37,572 nucleotides of DNA, taken from IMG/VR virus record IMGVR_UViG_3300027985_000763, positions 1 through 37,572 of that record; one strand, given 5' to 3'. Of this stretch, positions 15,765 to 22,166 are shown piece after piece (position 1 is the first letter of the stretch; each line of letters starts with the position of its first letter). The DNA comes from a virus. The notes below the pieces were generated by a model that did no database searches, was not told where the DNA came from, and saw only the letters and a program-made list of their open reading frames with translations. The translations under genes and the position numbers were made by a program.

Positions 15765-15964
15765 ACTTGTGGTTCCTCGTCGTCTATAAATATCGGCTCA
15801 TGGCAATCACACTCCGTAACATCCGACCATGTGCCATAGATTATCCCACAGTTGCACCTATACAGGCATCCCCTGACACTTTTTATCTCGTCAACTGCAA
15901 CGCAGCACAGCGTTGCAAGCCCTATGTCATCGTACCTACATCCGCAATATACGCACTCCAACAT
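15761..15964 (-). CDS. Cys-rich zinc-ribbon-like protein (paralogue of 20226-20579)
   Basis: 67 aa from ATG 15964 (a GTG nine bases earlier is possible); TGATATG coupling to the preceding stop. Ten cysteines in the pattern CxxCxC ... LCC ... CxxxCxC ... ECxCH, suggesting two or more small metal-binding knuckles. The first half and the ECDCHEP-type end match the protein at 20226 (CxxC, YxD, A.LCC, C.CG, ECxCH), so the two are paralogues. Each sits just after a KOW/SH3-like gene and overlaps or abuts it. Function unknown; RNA or protein binding is plausible. Confidence 0.68.
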   Translation of the reverse strand: MLECVYCGCRYDDIGLATLCCVAVDEIKSVRGCLYRCNCGIIYGTWSDVTECDCHEPIFIDDEEPQV

Positions 15965-15965
15965 A

Positions 15966-16562
15966 TCACCCACCTATCTTGTCATAGATGTCGTCAAGCA
16001 GTGCGTCAACTAGATTACACTGATCTATATTAGTTCGCCAATCAGGGCACTCGTAATCCATCAGATCGCATATCAGCCGCCAGTTTTTGACGATAGCAGC
16101 CCATCTTGGTGAGGCCTCTGACATGAGGTAAAATTTGCCGGACACATCTGGGACAGCCTCGCAAAATTTTCTGACCGAACAAACTCCGATATGTGTCATC
16201 GGGGCATATATAATAATAGTAGCCATAGGGCCGTACAGATGATAAGCCATGCCCCTTGCGACTGCATAATTATTTTGAGAAATATATTTGGCGACTGCTT
16301 CCGGAAGATGGTCGCTTCTGGCCGGCATACTCCTAATAGCATCCCGGCAGTCGAGACCGGGAGGAGCGCCGTGGTGAAAACGATCATCATCGGGTGTCGG
16401 GGAAATTTCAGGTAGCATCTCTATGTTTTGAGCCAATACCCTATAATTACGTTTGCCGTCGCCATAGCTGACCCGGACAAAGCCCGTTTCGCAGCCTACA
16501 ATCACACCGGTCCTGCCAGTTGTCACTACTCTAACATTTTTGCCAATAATGTCATCCGTCAT
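15966..16562 (-). CDS. KOW/SH3-like N-domain protein, paralogue 2
   Basis: 198 aa from ATG 16562 (GGAG seven bases upstream; the track start ten residues earlier lacks a site). The N-terminal ~45 residues contain IIGKNVRVVTTGRTGVI, a KOW/SH3-like barrel signature shared with the genes at 16579-17160 and 20576-20968. The C-terminal ~130 residues are helical and unrecognised. It is followed by a Cys-rich protein, the same order as at 20576/20226. Confidence 0.62.
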   Translation of the reverse strand: MTDDIIGKNVRVVTTGRTGVIVGCETGFVRVSYGDGKRNYRVLAQNIEMLPEISPTPDDDRFHHGAPPGLDCRDAIRSMPARSDHLPEAVAKYISQNNYAVARGMAYHLYGPMATIIIYAPMTHIGVCSVRKFCEAVPDVSGKFYLMSEASPRWAAIVKNWRLICDLMDYECPDWRTNIDQCNLVDALLDDIYDKIGG

Positions 16563-16578
16563 AATATTACTCCTTGTT

Positions 16579-17160
16579 TCAGACTCCAGCATTAATCAAC
16601 CTGCAAGCCCATGCGCCCTTGTAATTGCAGGCGGTATATCCGTCGGCCCCATTGACAATTACGCGATTCGCGAAACCTTTTTCAATGAGGCTATCTCTAT
16701 CACTCTTGCTGATTACATCCCCATCTTCAACAGGCCCATCATCAAAAAGTTGTATCAAGGACTCTCTTTCTGAATGTGAGAGCGATTGCGTTGCGATGAT
16801 CAGTTCACAACCTGATGCGAGTTCATCTTCTGTTGATAACGCAACGCTTTTGTGAAGCACTTCGAGCATTTCTGACAACTTCATTTTGCGTCGTGCTACA
16901 TCAGGGCTGCCAAGATTTACAGCATCATTAACTGTATCTTTTTTATGGATTTCGATTTTATAATCGGGGGCATAATCTGAGGTTAAAATGGTATCAGGCT
17001 TCCCGGACAAGAGAACACAATTCCTCCGTAAGCACCTGCTTGTTCTTACTCCATCGTGAGTAACCCAGATATAATTCCAACTAACCCTGACTATTCTAGC
17101 CAGTCTGCCGGAACTCTTTACAATGACATCTCTGCCTATAAGATGTTCCATTTTTGTCAT
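16579..17160 (-). CDS. KOW/SH3-like N-domain protein, paralogue 3
   Basis: 193 aa, GGAG close to ATG 17160 (ATG 17151 is an alternative). The N-terminal ~45 residues, LIGRDVIVKSSGRLARIVRV, align with the KOW/SH3-like domain of the two neighbouring paralogues. The last ~45 residues contain a strand-rich GADGYTACNYKGAWACRL motif typical of small phage binding domains. Function unknown; the shared N-domain suggests RNA/DNA or complex binding. Confidence 0.62.
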   Translation of the reverse strand: MTKMEHLIGRDVIVKSSGRLARIVRVSWNYIWVTHDGVRTSRCLRRNCVLLSGKPDTILTSDYAPDYKIEIHKKDTVNDAVNLGSPDVARRKMKLSEMLEVLHKSVALSTEDELASGCELIIATQSLSHSERESLIQLFDDGPVEDGDVISKSDRDSLIEKGFANRVIVNGADGYTACNYKGAWACRLINAGV

Positions 17161-17171
17161 AATCTCCTATC

Positions 17172-17381
17172 TTAATCTTTTGCTCGACGCATCAACGTCA
17201 TAAATTTTGTAGCGTGCTTCCGGAAGTGTTCGCGCTTTATTTTCTCAAATTCGATATCTTGTCTATCAATCTCTTCAAGCGCTTTCCGTTCCGCCTCTTC
17301 TCTCGTTGAGGCTATAACAGTCACCTCGACGTTTTCCCCGAATCCGTTTAATACCGAGAAGGTCCAGTCGTATTCGTCCAC
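17172..17381 (-). CDS. Small hypothetical protein (GTG start)
   Basis: 69 aa. The GTG at 17381 is preferred because AAGGAG lies seven bases upstream and immediately follows the previous stop; the longer frame would run back through the HTH gene. Sequence DEYDWTFSVLNGFGENVEVT then a Glu/Lys/Arg-rich amphipathic helix: a typical short-beta then helical phage early protein that may bind another protein. Confidence 0.6.
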   Translation of the reverse strand: MDEYDWTFSVLNGFGENVEVTVIASTREEAERKALEEIDRQDIEFEKIKREHFRKHATKFMTLMRRAKD

Positions 17382-17385
17382 TACG

Positions 17386-17610
17386 CTACTCCTTTTTCTT
17401 ATCGTAGCTGCCTGCAAGCCTTGCCGCCCTGTTTTTCCCCCGGCCAGACCTGACATATTCGGCGGCTGCGTCAATGTCTGTGATTACTGTAATCCGACCG
17501 GCTTTAACAGCAGCGCCTATATCTCGTAATTCGCTTGCTATGTGTTGCATCAATCGGACCGACCGGCCTGTTTTGTGTGCCAAATCCTTCAACGAATATA
17601 TTTTTTCCAT
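17386..17610 (-). CDS. Small HTH DNA-binding protein (MerR/excisionase-like)
   Basis: 74 aa from ATG 17610 with GGAG five bases upstream. The first ~30 residues, KIYSLKDLAHKTGRSVRLMQ, form a winged-helix recognition unit like those in MerR or excisionase-type regulators, and the C-terminus is basic (SGRGKNRAARLAGSYDKKK). It is the first gene of the accessory early unit and is driven by its own promoter at 17638-17666, so a local regulator is likely. Confidence 0.62.
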   Translation of the reverse strand: MEKIYSLKDLAHKTGRSVRLMQHIASELRDIGAAVKAGRITVITDIDAAAEYVRSGRGKNRAARLAGSYDKKKE

Positions 17611-17637
17611 CGGTCTCCTTTTTTTGTTGTGTGGCTT

Positions 17638-17666
17638 ATATTGCACAAAAACGCAGATGGCGTCAA
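17638..17666 (-). promoter_or_regulatory. Promoter for the accessory early unit
   Basis: On the minus strand TTGACG (rc of 17661-17666), a 17-base spacer and CAATAT (rc of 17638-17643). It faces the HTH gene at 17610 and everything down to the terminator at 13960. Confidence 0.6.
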
Positions 17667-17710
17667 GTCTTTTTTTGCATCAAAACGATTTTTACGAGTA
17701 GTGGGGGCCG

Positions 17711-17890
17711 TTATCCCCTGTCCCCGCGAGAGAAATTCTTTGGGACGTTGCTGGATAGCCGTACTTGTTTTTTCTCATGCATTTCGCAGGCCGGGAATTC
17801 CGTTGTAAAACACGGAAAACTTTCCCTTTTTGCCCGGCAAAACGTAACGTTGAAATGCCTACATGTTTTACAGGTATCTTCAGTTTCCAT
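17711..17890 (-). CDS. Small Cys-containing protein
   Basis: 59 aa from ATG 17890, GGGAG upstream; only this C-terminal part of the longer frame is real. Cysteines in a CxxC pair near the start, then single Cys at about 18, 27 and 35, resembling a small zinc-binding protein. It is the last gene of the initiator/loader transcription unit and has no recognisable family. Confidence 0.52.
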   Translation of the reverse strand: METEDTCKTCRHFNVTFCRAKRESFPCFTTEFPACEMHEKKQVRLSSNVPKNFSRGDRG

Positions 17891-17915
17891 CCGTCGCTCC
17901 CTATTTATGGCTATC

Positions 17916-18581
17916 TTATTTCGGCATGGGCTGCCATTGCCCCCTATTTGCCATTTTTTTGAGTGCATCCATGCCACAAGCCGCGTTCCCAGGAAAAGTC
18001 TGTTTATGGGGCATCTGAGGCCGTCCAGCGGCCATATGCGGTGATGGCCTGTGGTCCAGTTTGCCGGGCTGGTCATCAAAACCAAGCTCGGCTCTACAAT
18101 CCGGGGCAGGAAGCTGCTTGACTTGCCGGACGATATCGGCGCGTATCCGGTTGAAGAAAGCATCCCTGAAAACTTTCAGGGCCTCCCAATCCTTCGCCCT
18201 GTAGTGTCCGTAAACCCTCTTCCAGCCGCCGCAACATTTAGCAGCCCATCCAGCTGACGTGTCCTCAAGGGCCTCACACGTCCCCGCCTTGATAGCCGCC
18301 CTGATTACTGACCACCGGCTTTCCAGCGCAGCGTTGATTTCAGTATCCTGCCGGGCCTTCTTCGCAAGTTCGACACGCCGAATAATTTCTGCCGGGACCG
18401 GGAAGTATGTAAGCTCTTTCCGCGCGGAAGATACAGCAGCCTTGATGTCCCGGAAATCGTACTCTGAAAAATCATAAATCCATTCCACGATTGTCATCTC
18501 TGACGGTGCATCCTTGCCAGCAAGTGATGCCGCAAGGCCCATCATACAGCCGACAAACTGTTTATGCTCAGATTCTTTCAT
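17916..18581 (-). CDS. Helicase-loader-like replication protein (DUF6475 / lambda P-like)
   Basis: 221 aa, AAGGAAGG site. The N-terminal ~70 residues hold the motif WxYDFSEYDFRDIKAAV...FPVPAEIIRR, shared by phage replication proteins that sit just after the initiator (lambda P analogues, DnaC-like loaders) and by the DUF6475 group; GGW at 118-120 is a second landmark. Likely recruits the host DnaB-type helicase to the origin. It sits immediately downstream of the initiator gene, separated by 3 bases. Confidence 0.72.
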   Translation of the reverse strand: MKESEHKQFVGCMMGLAASLAGKDAPSEMTIVEWIYDFSEYDFRDIKAAVSSARKELTYFPVPAEIIRRVELAKKARQDTEINAALESRWSVIRAAIKAGTCEALEDTSAGWAAKCCGGWKRVYGHYRAKDWEALKVFRDAFFNRIRADIVRQVKQLPAPDCRAELGFDDQPGKLDHRPSPHMAAGRPQMPHKQTFPGNAACGMDALKKMANRGQWQPMPK

Positions 18582-18584
18582 GTG

Positions 18585-19625
18585 TTATCCTTCCTTTCTT
18601 TTTCTCAGTATTTCCAGCGCCCTGATTCCAGACAAAATCCCTTCATGCTCCTTCCCTGATAGCCGCCGACCGTCCGGCATCACCCACCGGGTGCGGTCCT
18701 TAACAGCCCCGGTTACAGGGTCAACATATCCATCTTGCCAGCTTTCTTTTGCCATCCGTGCCGGTTGGCCAGCGCCGCCGTGGATAATCTCAAAAGTCCC
18801 AAACTCCTGCTGTTGAGGCGCTGGCGAAGGACGGGCCTGTAATGAGGGTTTCCAGTTTCGGAGGCAGCCTTGAAGAAACCGCTCTTTTTTGTTCCCGGTC
18901 AGATTATCCTCTTCCCGGATCAGGATTTTTATGCAGTCCTCTACGGCTTCAGCAGGAAACTTTTCCCAGTACTCAGCTTCGGCCAGAAGAACTGAATCCT
19001 TGACCTTGCCGGTTCTGCGGCATCTGGCGATTATCCGGAAGGCCTCCTGAATCAGATCGTTCTGCGAAGAAGTGTATCGGGATAGCTTCCCGGCAATTGC
19101 TCCTGACAGGTCGGGTTCGGGCTGAACGGCAGATGACTTGACTTTTTTTGCAGGCCTTTTTTTCTCAGGGGCGTCGGTGGACAAAATAATATTATTAATA
19201 TCAGTCTCAGTTTTAGTATTAGTATTTATAGTAGTGTCCTGCTCGTTGTCCTGTCGTTGTCCTGTTGATGTCCAATCGTTGTCCTGCGGACGCCGCGAAG
19301 CCTTTGTGTCAATGAATCTTACTTGTCCTGTTGATGTCCTATCGTTGTCCTGTCGTTGTATCGTTCGATGTCCTTTTATTTTGCCGAGGCCCTGCCTGCT
19401 ATGCAACCCTGCATATTCAATTTCAAGGCCGTATCGTTTGAGGAAGGTCCTTACTTTGCTCCGGCTCCATTTCCACGCAGCGGCGTAGCCAGACACAGAA
19501 ACAGTCTTGTCGTTATCATAGTCGAGCTGGACAGATATAAGCGCCTCATGCTCTCCATACGGCCTATCTGTCGGGAAAAGTGAGACGATAAACCTTGATA
19601 TGCCTATCCACTCGCCTCTATCCAT
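18585..19625 (-). CDS. Replication initiator (lambda O-like) with internal origin
   Basis: 346 aa. The N-terminal ~95 residues are basic and resemble a winged-helix DNA-binding domain (KWSRSKVRTFLKRYGLEIEY). A low-complexity linker (about residues 95-140, rich in Asp, Asn, Gln, Thr) is encoded by 11-bp tandem repeats, and the C-terminal ~150 residues form a helical domain likely to bind the helicase loader encoded next. The gene start overlaps the Xre gene by 8 bases. The layout of initiator gene, iterons within it and an adjacent AT-rich stretch is that of lambda O. Confidence 0.75.
   Translation of the reverse strand: MDRGEWIGISRFIVSLFPTDRPYGEHEALISVQLDYDNDKTVSVSGYAAAWKWSRSKVRTFLKRYGLEIEYAGLHSRQGLGKIKGHRTIQRQDNDRTSTGQVRFIDTKASRRPQDNDWTSTGQRQDNEQDTTINTNTKTETDINNIILSTDAPEKKRPAKKVKSSAVQPEPDLSGAIAGKLSRYTSSQNDLIQEAFRIIARCRRTGKVKDSVLLAEAEYWEKFPAEAVEDCIKILIREEDNLTGNKKERFLQGCLRNWKPSLQARPSPAPQQQEFGTFEIIHGGAGQPARMAKESWQDGYVDPVTGAVKDRTRWVMPDGRRLSGKEHEGILSGIRALEILRKRKEG
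19183..19374. repeat. Origin of replication: AT-rich stretch plus 11-bp iterons
   Basis: Two clusters of an 11-bp unit (best copies TCGTTGTCCTG at 19243, 19254, 19276 and 19342; degenerate copies at 19265, 19320, 19331, 19353 and 19364). Within each cluster the units are head to tail with exact 11-bp spacing, separated by about 30 bp. Immediately beside the first cluster, 19183-19232 is strongly AT-rich. Iterons inside the initiator gene next to an AT-rich unwinding stretch are the classic lambda-type origin. Inference: this is the replication origin and the N-domain of the gene product binds the repeats. Confidence 0.72.
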
Positions 19626-19836
19626 TCATTGTCTCCCCATCCGCTGTCCTGAAATGCTCCGGTTTAATTCCTGTCTTCATTTCTATGACCATCAGATACG
19701 GAGGGGACGGCGGCCTTACACCGATTTCCCAGTCCCGAACAGTGTAGGGCGATGCCCCGATCATGACCCCGAACCGAATCCTTGACGCATCAAGAGATTT
19801 TCTCGCACTCCGAACATATGCACCGTAATCAATCAT
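19618..19836 (-). CDS. Xre/Cro-like HTH regulator
   Basis: 72 aa, GGAGG seven bases before ATG. Classic lambda-repressor-like helix-turn-helix: IRFGVMIGASPYTVRDWEIG spans helices 2-3, with the conserved W before the end of helix 3. Too short for a full CI repressor; resembles Cro. It leads the initiator operon and is preceded by a promoter with a 10-bp palindrome, so it probably represses its own unit and the one at 21010-21038, whose promoter carries the same core. Confidence 0.82.
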   Translation of the reverse strand: MIDYGAYVRSARKSLDASRIRFGVMIGASPYTVRDWEIGVRPPSPPYLMVIEMKTGIKPEHFRTADGETMNG

Positions 19837-19872
19837 TCCAAGCCTCCGTTTGTTGTGATTAGAGTATCTTTA

Positions 19873-19913
19873 AGCTATAGCTACAAACTACACTATTTTA
19901 AATTTTATGTCAA
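19873..19913 (-). promoter_or_regulatory. Promoter and operator of the Xre-initiator unit
   Basis: Minus strand: TTGACA (rc of 19908-19913), 17-base spacer, TAGTTT (rc of 19885-19890). The palindrome AGCTATAGCT at 19873-19882 lies about at the transcription start, where a bound repressor would block initiation. Its core GCTATAGC recurs in the promoter at 21010-21038. Confidence 0.65.
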
Positions 19914-19920
19914 CCTGAAA

Positions 19921-19953
19921 CTGCCGGGGCCACGATTTTTGCAGTCCCGGCAG
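19921..19953 (-). terminator. Terminator after the HTH gene (upstream transcription unit)
   Basis: 8-bp perfect stem CTGCCGGG / CCCGGCAG with a 17-nt loop; on the minus strand it is followed by TTTCAGGTT, a weak U-tract. It separates the upstream HTH gene from the promoter of the Xre unit, 8 bases away. Confidence 0.6.
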
Positions 19954-19964
19954 ATGAGATTATA

Positions 19965-20168
19965 TTATGACCGAGGGCTTATCCGGGGCTTGACATTTTC
20001 CAGCAGCCATTCCACTGCCGACGGGTAATAGAGCGTTGTCTTCCGCCCCGCCTTTTCGGCGAGACCGGCCTCTACAAACATTTTGGAGTGGTTGGTGACG
20101 GTTTTGCGTGATAAGCCGGTCAATTTCGCAACCTCACCGCAGAACATTTTGTCGTTTAATATCACCAT
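19965..20168 (-). CDS. Winged-helix/HTH DNA-binding protein
   Basis: 67 aa from ATG 20168, chosen because GGAAGG lies just upstream; the earlier ATG (20180) contributes that Shine-Dalgarno. The sequence FCGEVAKLTGLSRKTVTNHSK forms an HTH of the MarR/GntR or terminase-small style with a following strand region (KAGRKTTLYYPSAVEWL). Encoded last in its unit, between the Cys-rich gene and a terminator. Probable transcriptional regulator. Confidence 0.65.
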   Translation of the reverse strand: MVILNDKMFCGEVAKLTGLSRKTVTNHSKMFVEAGLAEKAGRKTTLYYPSAVEWLLENVKPRISPRS

Positions 20169-20225
20169 GTATCCTTCCATCCACGGCGCTGTGGCCGGTG
20201 GGTTTTTTATATTATCGCATTATTT

Positions 20226-20579
20226 TTAGGCGCAATCAGCAAGGTGCATCTGGCCGGGCAATTCCGGAGTCCAGCGGCCTGCGCCGCCACAGCAGTAACC
20301 GGTCCTGTCCGGATGCCCGCATATCGGGCAAAGGTCGTATCCTTCCGGGTTATGGCATTCGCAGGATTCAACGGCGCACATGCACTCGTAAAATTCGCCA
20401 CAATGGCACAGATACCCGCTGATACACCCGACATCGCAACAGTCTTCCGCGTCGTCCTCGTCATCATGCACGACCCCGCAGCAACAACATTTGTAACAGG
20501 TGTCCGTGTCTACACAGCACAGCCGGGCGTCATTTTTATCTTCATATTCCGCGTCACAATGGGCGCATTGCCATGTCAT
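20226..20579 (-). CDS. Highly Cys-rich protein (paralogue of 15761-15964)
   Basis: 117 aa from ATG 20579, which overlaps the upstream stop as ATGA; the longer frame is rejected. 23 of 117 residues are Cys, including a CCCC and several CC pairs, arranged as at least four CxxC or CC-x(n)-CxC knuckles with spaced Asp/Glu. Its first part matches the 67-aa protein at 15761 (CxxCxxxYxD...A.LCC...C.CG...ECxCH). It probably binds several metal ions. Role unknown; no family name recognised. Confidence 0.7.
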   Translation of the reverse strand: MTWQCAHCDAEYEDKNDARLCCVDTDTCYKCCCCGVVHDDEDDAEDCCDVGCISGYLCHCGEFYECMCAVESCECHNPEGYDLCPICGHPDRTGYCCGGAGRWTPELPGQMHLADCA

Positions 20580-20968
20580 GCCGGAACCGGCTGGAATTGC
20601 CGGGTATAACTCTGATGCGGCAGACAGATGTTGCGTCGGTAGCGGGGCCGCGTATCCAGCCATTCGGGGAGCGGCGCGGCAAAATTTTCCGGGGGGACAC
20701 TGACCAGCTTTCCGCAACATTCGCACCGGGAATATATCGCCGCGCTTGTATATGCGATGTGCCTTTGAACCCGATGTTCGCAGGGCGCGGGGAGCATCAG
20801 GAGCGGAGCGGCCTTTTCTGCTGCCGTGGGTTCCGGTATTTCAATCTGTTCCGTGATGACAATGATGCTTTCCGGGTTCAGGCTGCCTGATGTGGTATCC
20901 GCTGCCTCGATAACACCGGTCTTGCCGGTACGAGCGTGCTGTACTCTTTTACCAATAAGATTGTTCAT
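20576..20968 (-). CDS. KOW/SH3-like N-domain protein, paralogue 1
   Basis: 130 aa, AAGGAGG site. The N-terminal ~45 residues (LIGKRVQHARTGKTGVIEAAD) match the N-domains of the proteins at 15966-16562 and 16579-17160, a probable KOW/SH3-like barrel. The C-terminal ~70 residues contain a C-x2-C pair (CECCGKL) and a basic tail. It is followed by a large Cys-rich protein, in the same order as the second copy of this pair at 15966/15761. First gene of its unit. Confidence 0.62.
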   Translation of the reverse strand: MNNLIGKRVQHARTGKTGVIEAADTTSGSLNPESIIVITEQIEIPEPTAAEKAAPLLMLPAPCEHRVQRHIAYTSAAIYSRCECCGKLVSVPPENFAAPLPEWLDTRPRYRRNICLPHQSYTRQFQPVPA

Positions 20969-21006
20969 GTTTGACCTCCTTGTTAAGGTTGTTGTCAGCG
21001 TTGTAA

Positions 21007-21038
21007 GGGCTATAGCCCTATAGGCCCTACAATGTCAA
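21007..21038 (-). promoter_or_regulatory. Promoter with palindromic operator, KOW/Cys-rich unit
   Basis: Minus strand: TTGACA (rc of 21033-21038), 17-base spacer, CTATAG (rc of 21010-21015). The -10 lies inside the 12-bp palindrome GGGCTATAGCCC (21007-21018), which is itself within a longer imperfect palindrome beginning TTGTA and ending TACAA (about 21001-21032). The GCTATAGC core is identical to that at the Xre promoter, so a common repressor is likely. Confidence 0.68.
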
Positions 21039-21071
21039 TAAAAAAATGCAAGGTAAGTAAAAAAAATAACA

Positions 21072-21098
21072 GGGATAACCGCAGATGCCTGTTATCCC
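21072..21098 (-). terminator. Terminator after ssb
   Basis: 8-bp perfect stem GGGATAAC / GTTATCCC; on the minus strand it is followed by TGTTATTTTTTTT, a strong U-tract. The plus strand also continues into TTGATATTTTTT, so it could act both ways. Ends the recombination/SSB unit. Confidence 0.8.
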
Positions 21099-21135
21099 TT
21101 GATATTTTTTCAGGCTGACCACGCAGGATTCCGGA

Positions 21136-21624
21136 TCAGAAGGGAATATCGTCATCATCCGGATAACCGTTACCCTGTCCCTGATAGGAGGGTTGATGTG
21201 GCGGAGGCTGATAACCGCCGGGAGGAGCATATCCGCCGCCCTGTTGCGGAGGCTTCTGGTATCCCCCGCCCTGCGGTGGTGCATAACTGCCCTGTTGACC
21301 GGCATCTCCCCTTGATTCGATAAACTCGAAGCTGTTGACGATAATATCGGTAGTATAGTGTTTTATTCCGTCTTTCTCATATTGCCCGTAACTGAGCTTC
21401 CCCTCGATATATATCTTGCTGCCCTTGCGGAAATGCTTGGCAATGACTTCCGCCCGCCGTTCAAACGCTACACAGCGGTGCCATTGGGTGACTTCCGTGC
21501 CATCCTTGCGCTTGTCGGATGTCGCTATAGAAAGCCTGCATGTCGCCATGCCGCTCTGCGTATAGGTCAGTTCCGGGTCGCGTCCCAGATTTCCGAGAAG
21601 GATTACTTTATTTACACCGGCCAT
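21136..21624 (-). CDS. ssb: Single-stranded DNA-binding protein
   Basis: 162 aa, AAAAGGAG site. The N-terminal ~105 residues are a complete OB-fold SSB (opening NKVILLGNLGRDPEL, then WHRCVAFERRAE, KGSKIYIEGKL, TDIIVNSFEF). A Gly/Gln/Pro-rich linker follows, and the acidic tip DDDDIPF is the bacterial SSB C-tail that docks replication proteins. It coats single-stranded DNA during phage replication and recombination. It is the last gene of the unit and is followed by a strong terminator. Confidence 0.95.
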   Translation of the reverse strand: MAGVNKVILLGNLGRDPELTYTQSGMATCRLSIATSDKRKDGTEVTQWHRCVAFERRAEVIAKHFRKGSKIYIEGKLSYGQYEKDGIKHYTTDIIVNSFEFIESRGDAGQQGSYAPPQGGGYQKPPQQGGGYAPPGGYQPPPHQPSYQGQGNGYPDDDDIPF

Positions 21625-21650
21625 TTATATGCGCTCCTTTTACACACTTC

Positions 21651-22034
21651 TCATAATTCAACGATGTCATCGAGACGATATTCTGTGCCGTCAGGCCGCC
21701 GTCCCCACAAAAACTTCAGAAAACCGTAATAAGCGCCCTCTGAATTCGCTTTAAAATCTGAGAATTCCTGCGGGTTGTCCCAGATATACTGGCACGTTCT
21801 GACCAGATTTTCTTCCGGGACATCCATTTCAAATTCGACTTCGCTCCCGTAAATTTTACACATCGCAGTAGGGGCAGGCTGTTGAGATGCTGCGGTAATG
21901 GCGGCTTCAGCCGCTGCTTCCCACGCCTCCCTCGCTTGCTCGGTAATCATCATCCATCTTTGTGACGTCCTCCCGAACAACACGCGGTGGAAAGCCTCGA
22001 AAGCTATCAGCCCCGATGTTTTAGTATCTGTCAT
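21651..22034 (-). CDS. Hypothetical protein (recombination unit)
   Basis: 127 aa from ATG 22034 (AGGAGGG upstream); the longer start 48 bases upstream is rejected. Helical N-terminal half (FEAFHRVLFGRTSQRW) then an acidic stretch; C-terminal LKFLWGRRPDGTEYRLDDIVEL is strand-rich. No family recognised. It lies between the bactofilin-like gene and ssb, so a role in DNA metabolism is possible but not shown. Confidence 0.55.
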   Translation of the reverse strand: MTDTKTSGLIAFEAFHRVLFGRTSQRWMMITEQAREAWEAAAEAAITAASQQPAPTAMCKIYGSEVEFEMDVPEENLVRTCQYIWDNPQEFSDFKANSEGAYYGFLKFLWGRRPDGTEYRLDDIVEL

Positions 22035-22136
22035 TTTTGTCCCTCCTGTTGTAACCGTTTGTGTCTGACATGATCCTCTCAAATTTTGCAGTGTCGCTGC
22101 GCCATGCGGCGATGAGGAGTGAACTATATTTTTCGT

Positions 22137-22157
22137 GCCCCGGAGGTGGACCGGGGC
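22137..22157 (-). terminator. Intergenic hairpin after the bactofilin-like gene
   Basis: GCCCCGG / CCGGGGC, 7-bp stem with a 7-nt loop, no U-tract on either strand. Probably an mRNA-processing or stabilising hairpin rather than a real terminator. Confidence 0.35.
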
Positions 22158-22166
22158 GGTTGGGCA

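Noticed and set aside
19183-19374. CRISPR array
   Set aside because: The repeated unit is 11 bp, tandem without spacers and inside a coding sequence, which is an iteron pattern.
21072-21098. Homing-endonuclease (I-SceI-like) site resemblance
   Set aside because: Only a short similarity to the sequence around GGGATAAC; the palindromic stem followed by T-tract is better explained as a terminator.
22035-22082. 16-codon ORF upstream of the gene at 22034
   Set aside because: A short ATG frame with GAGG upstream exists but overlaps the next start and shows no further support; it may only reflect the intergenic leader.
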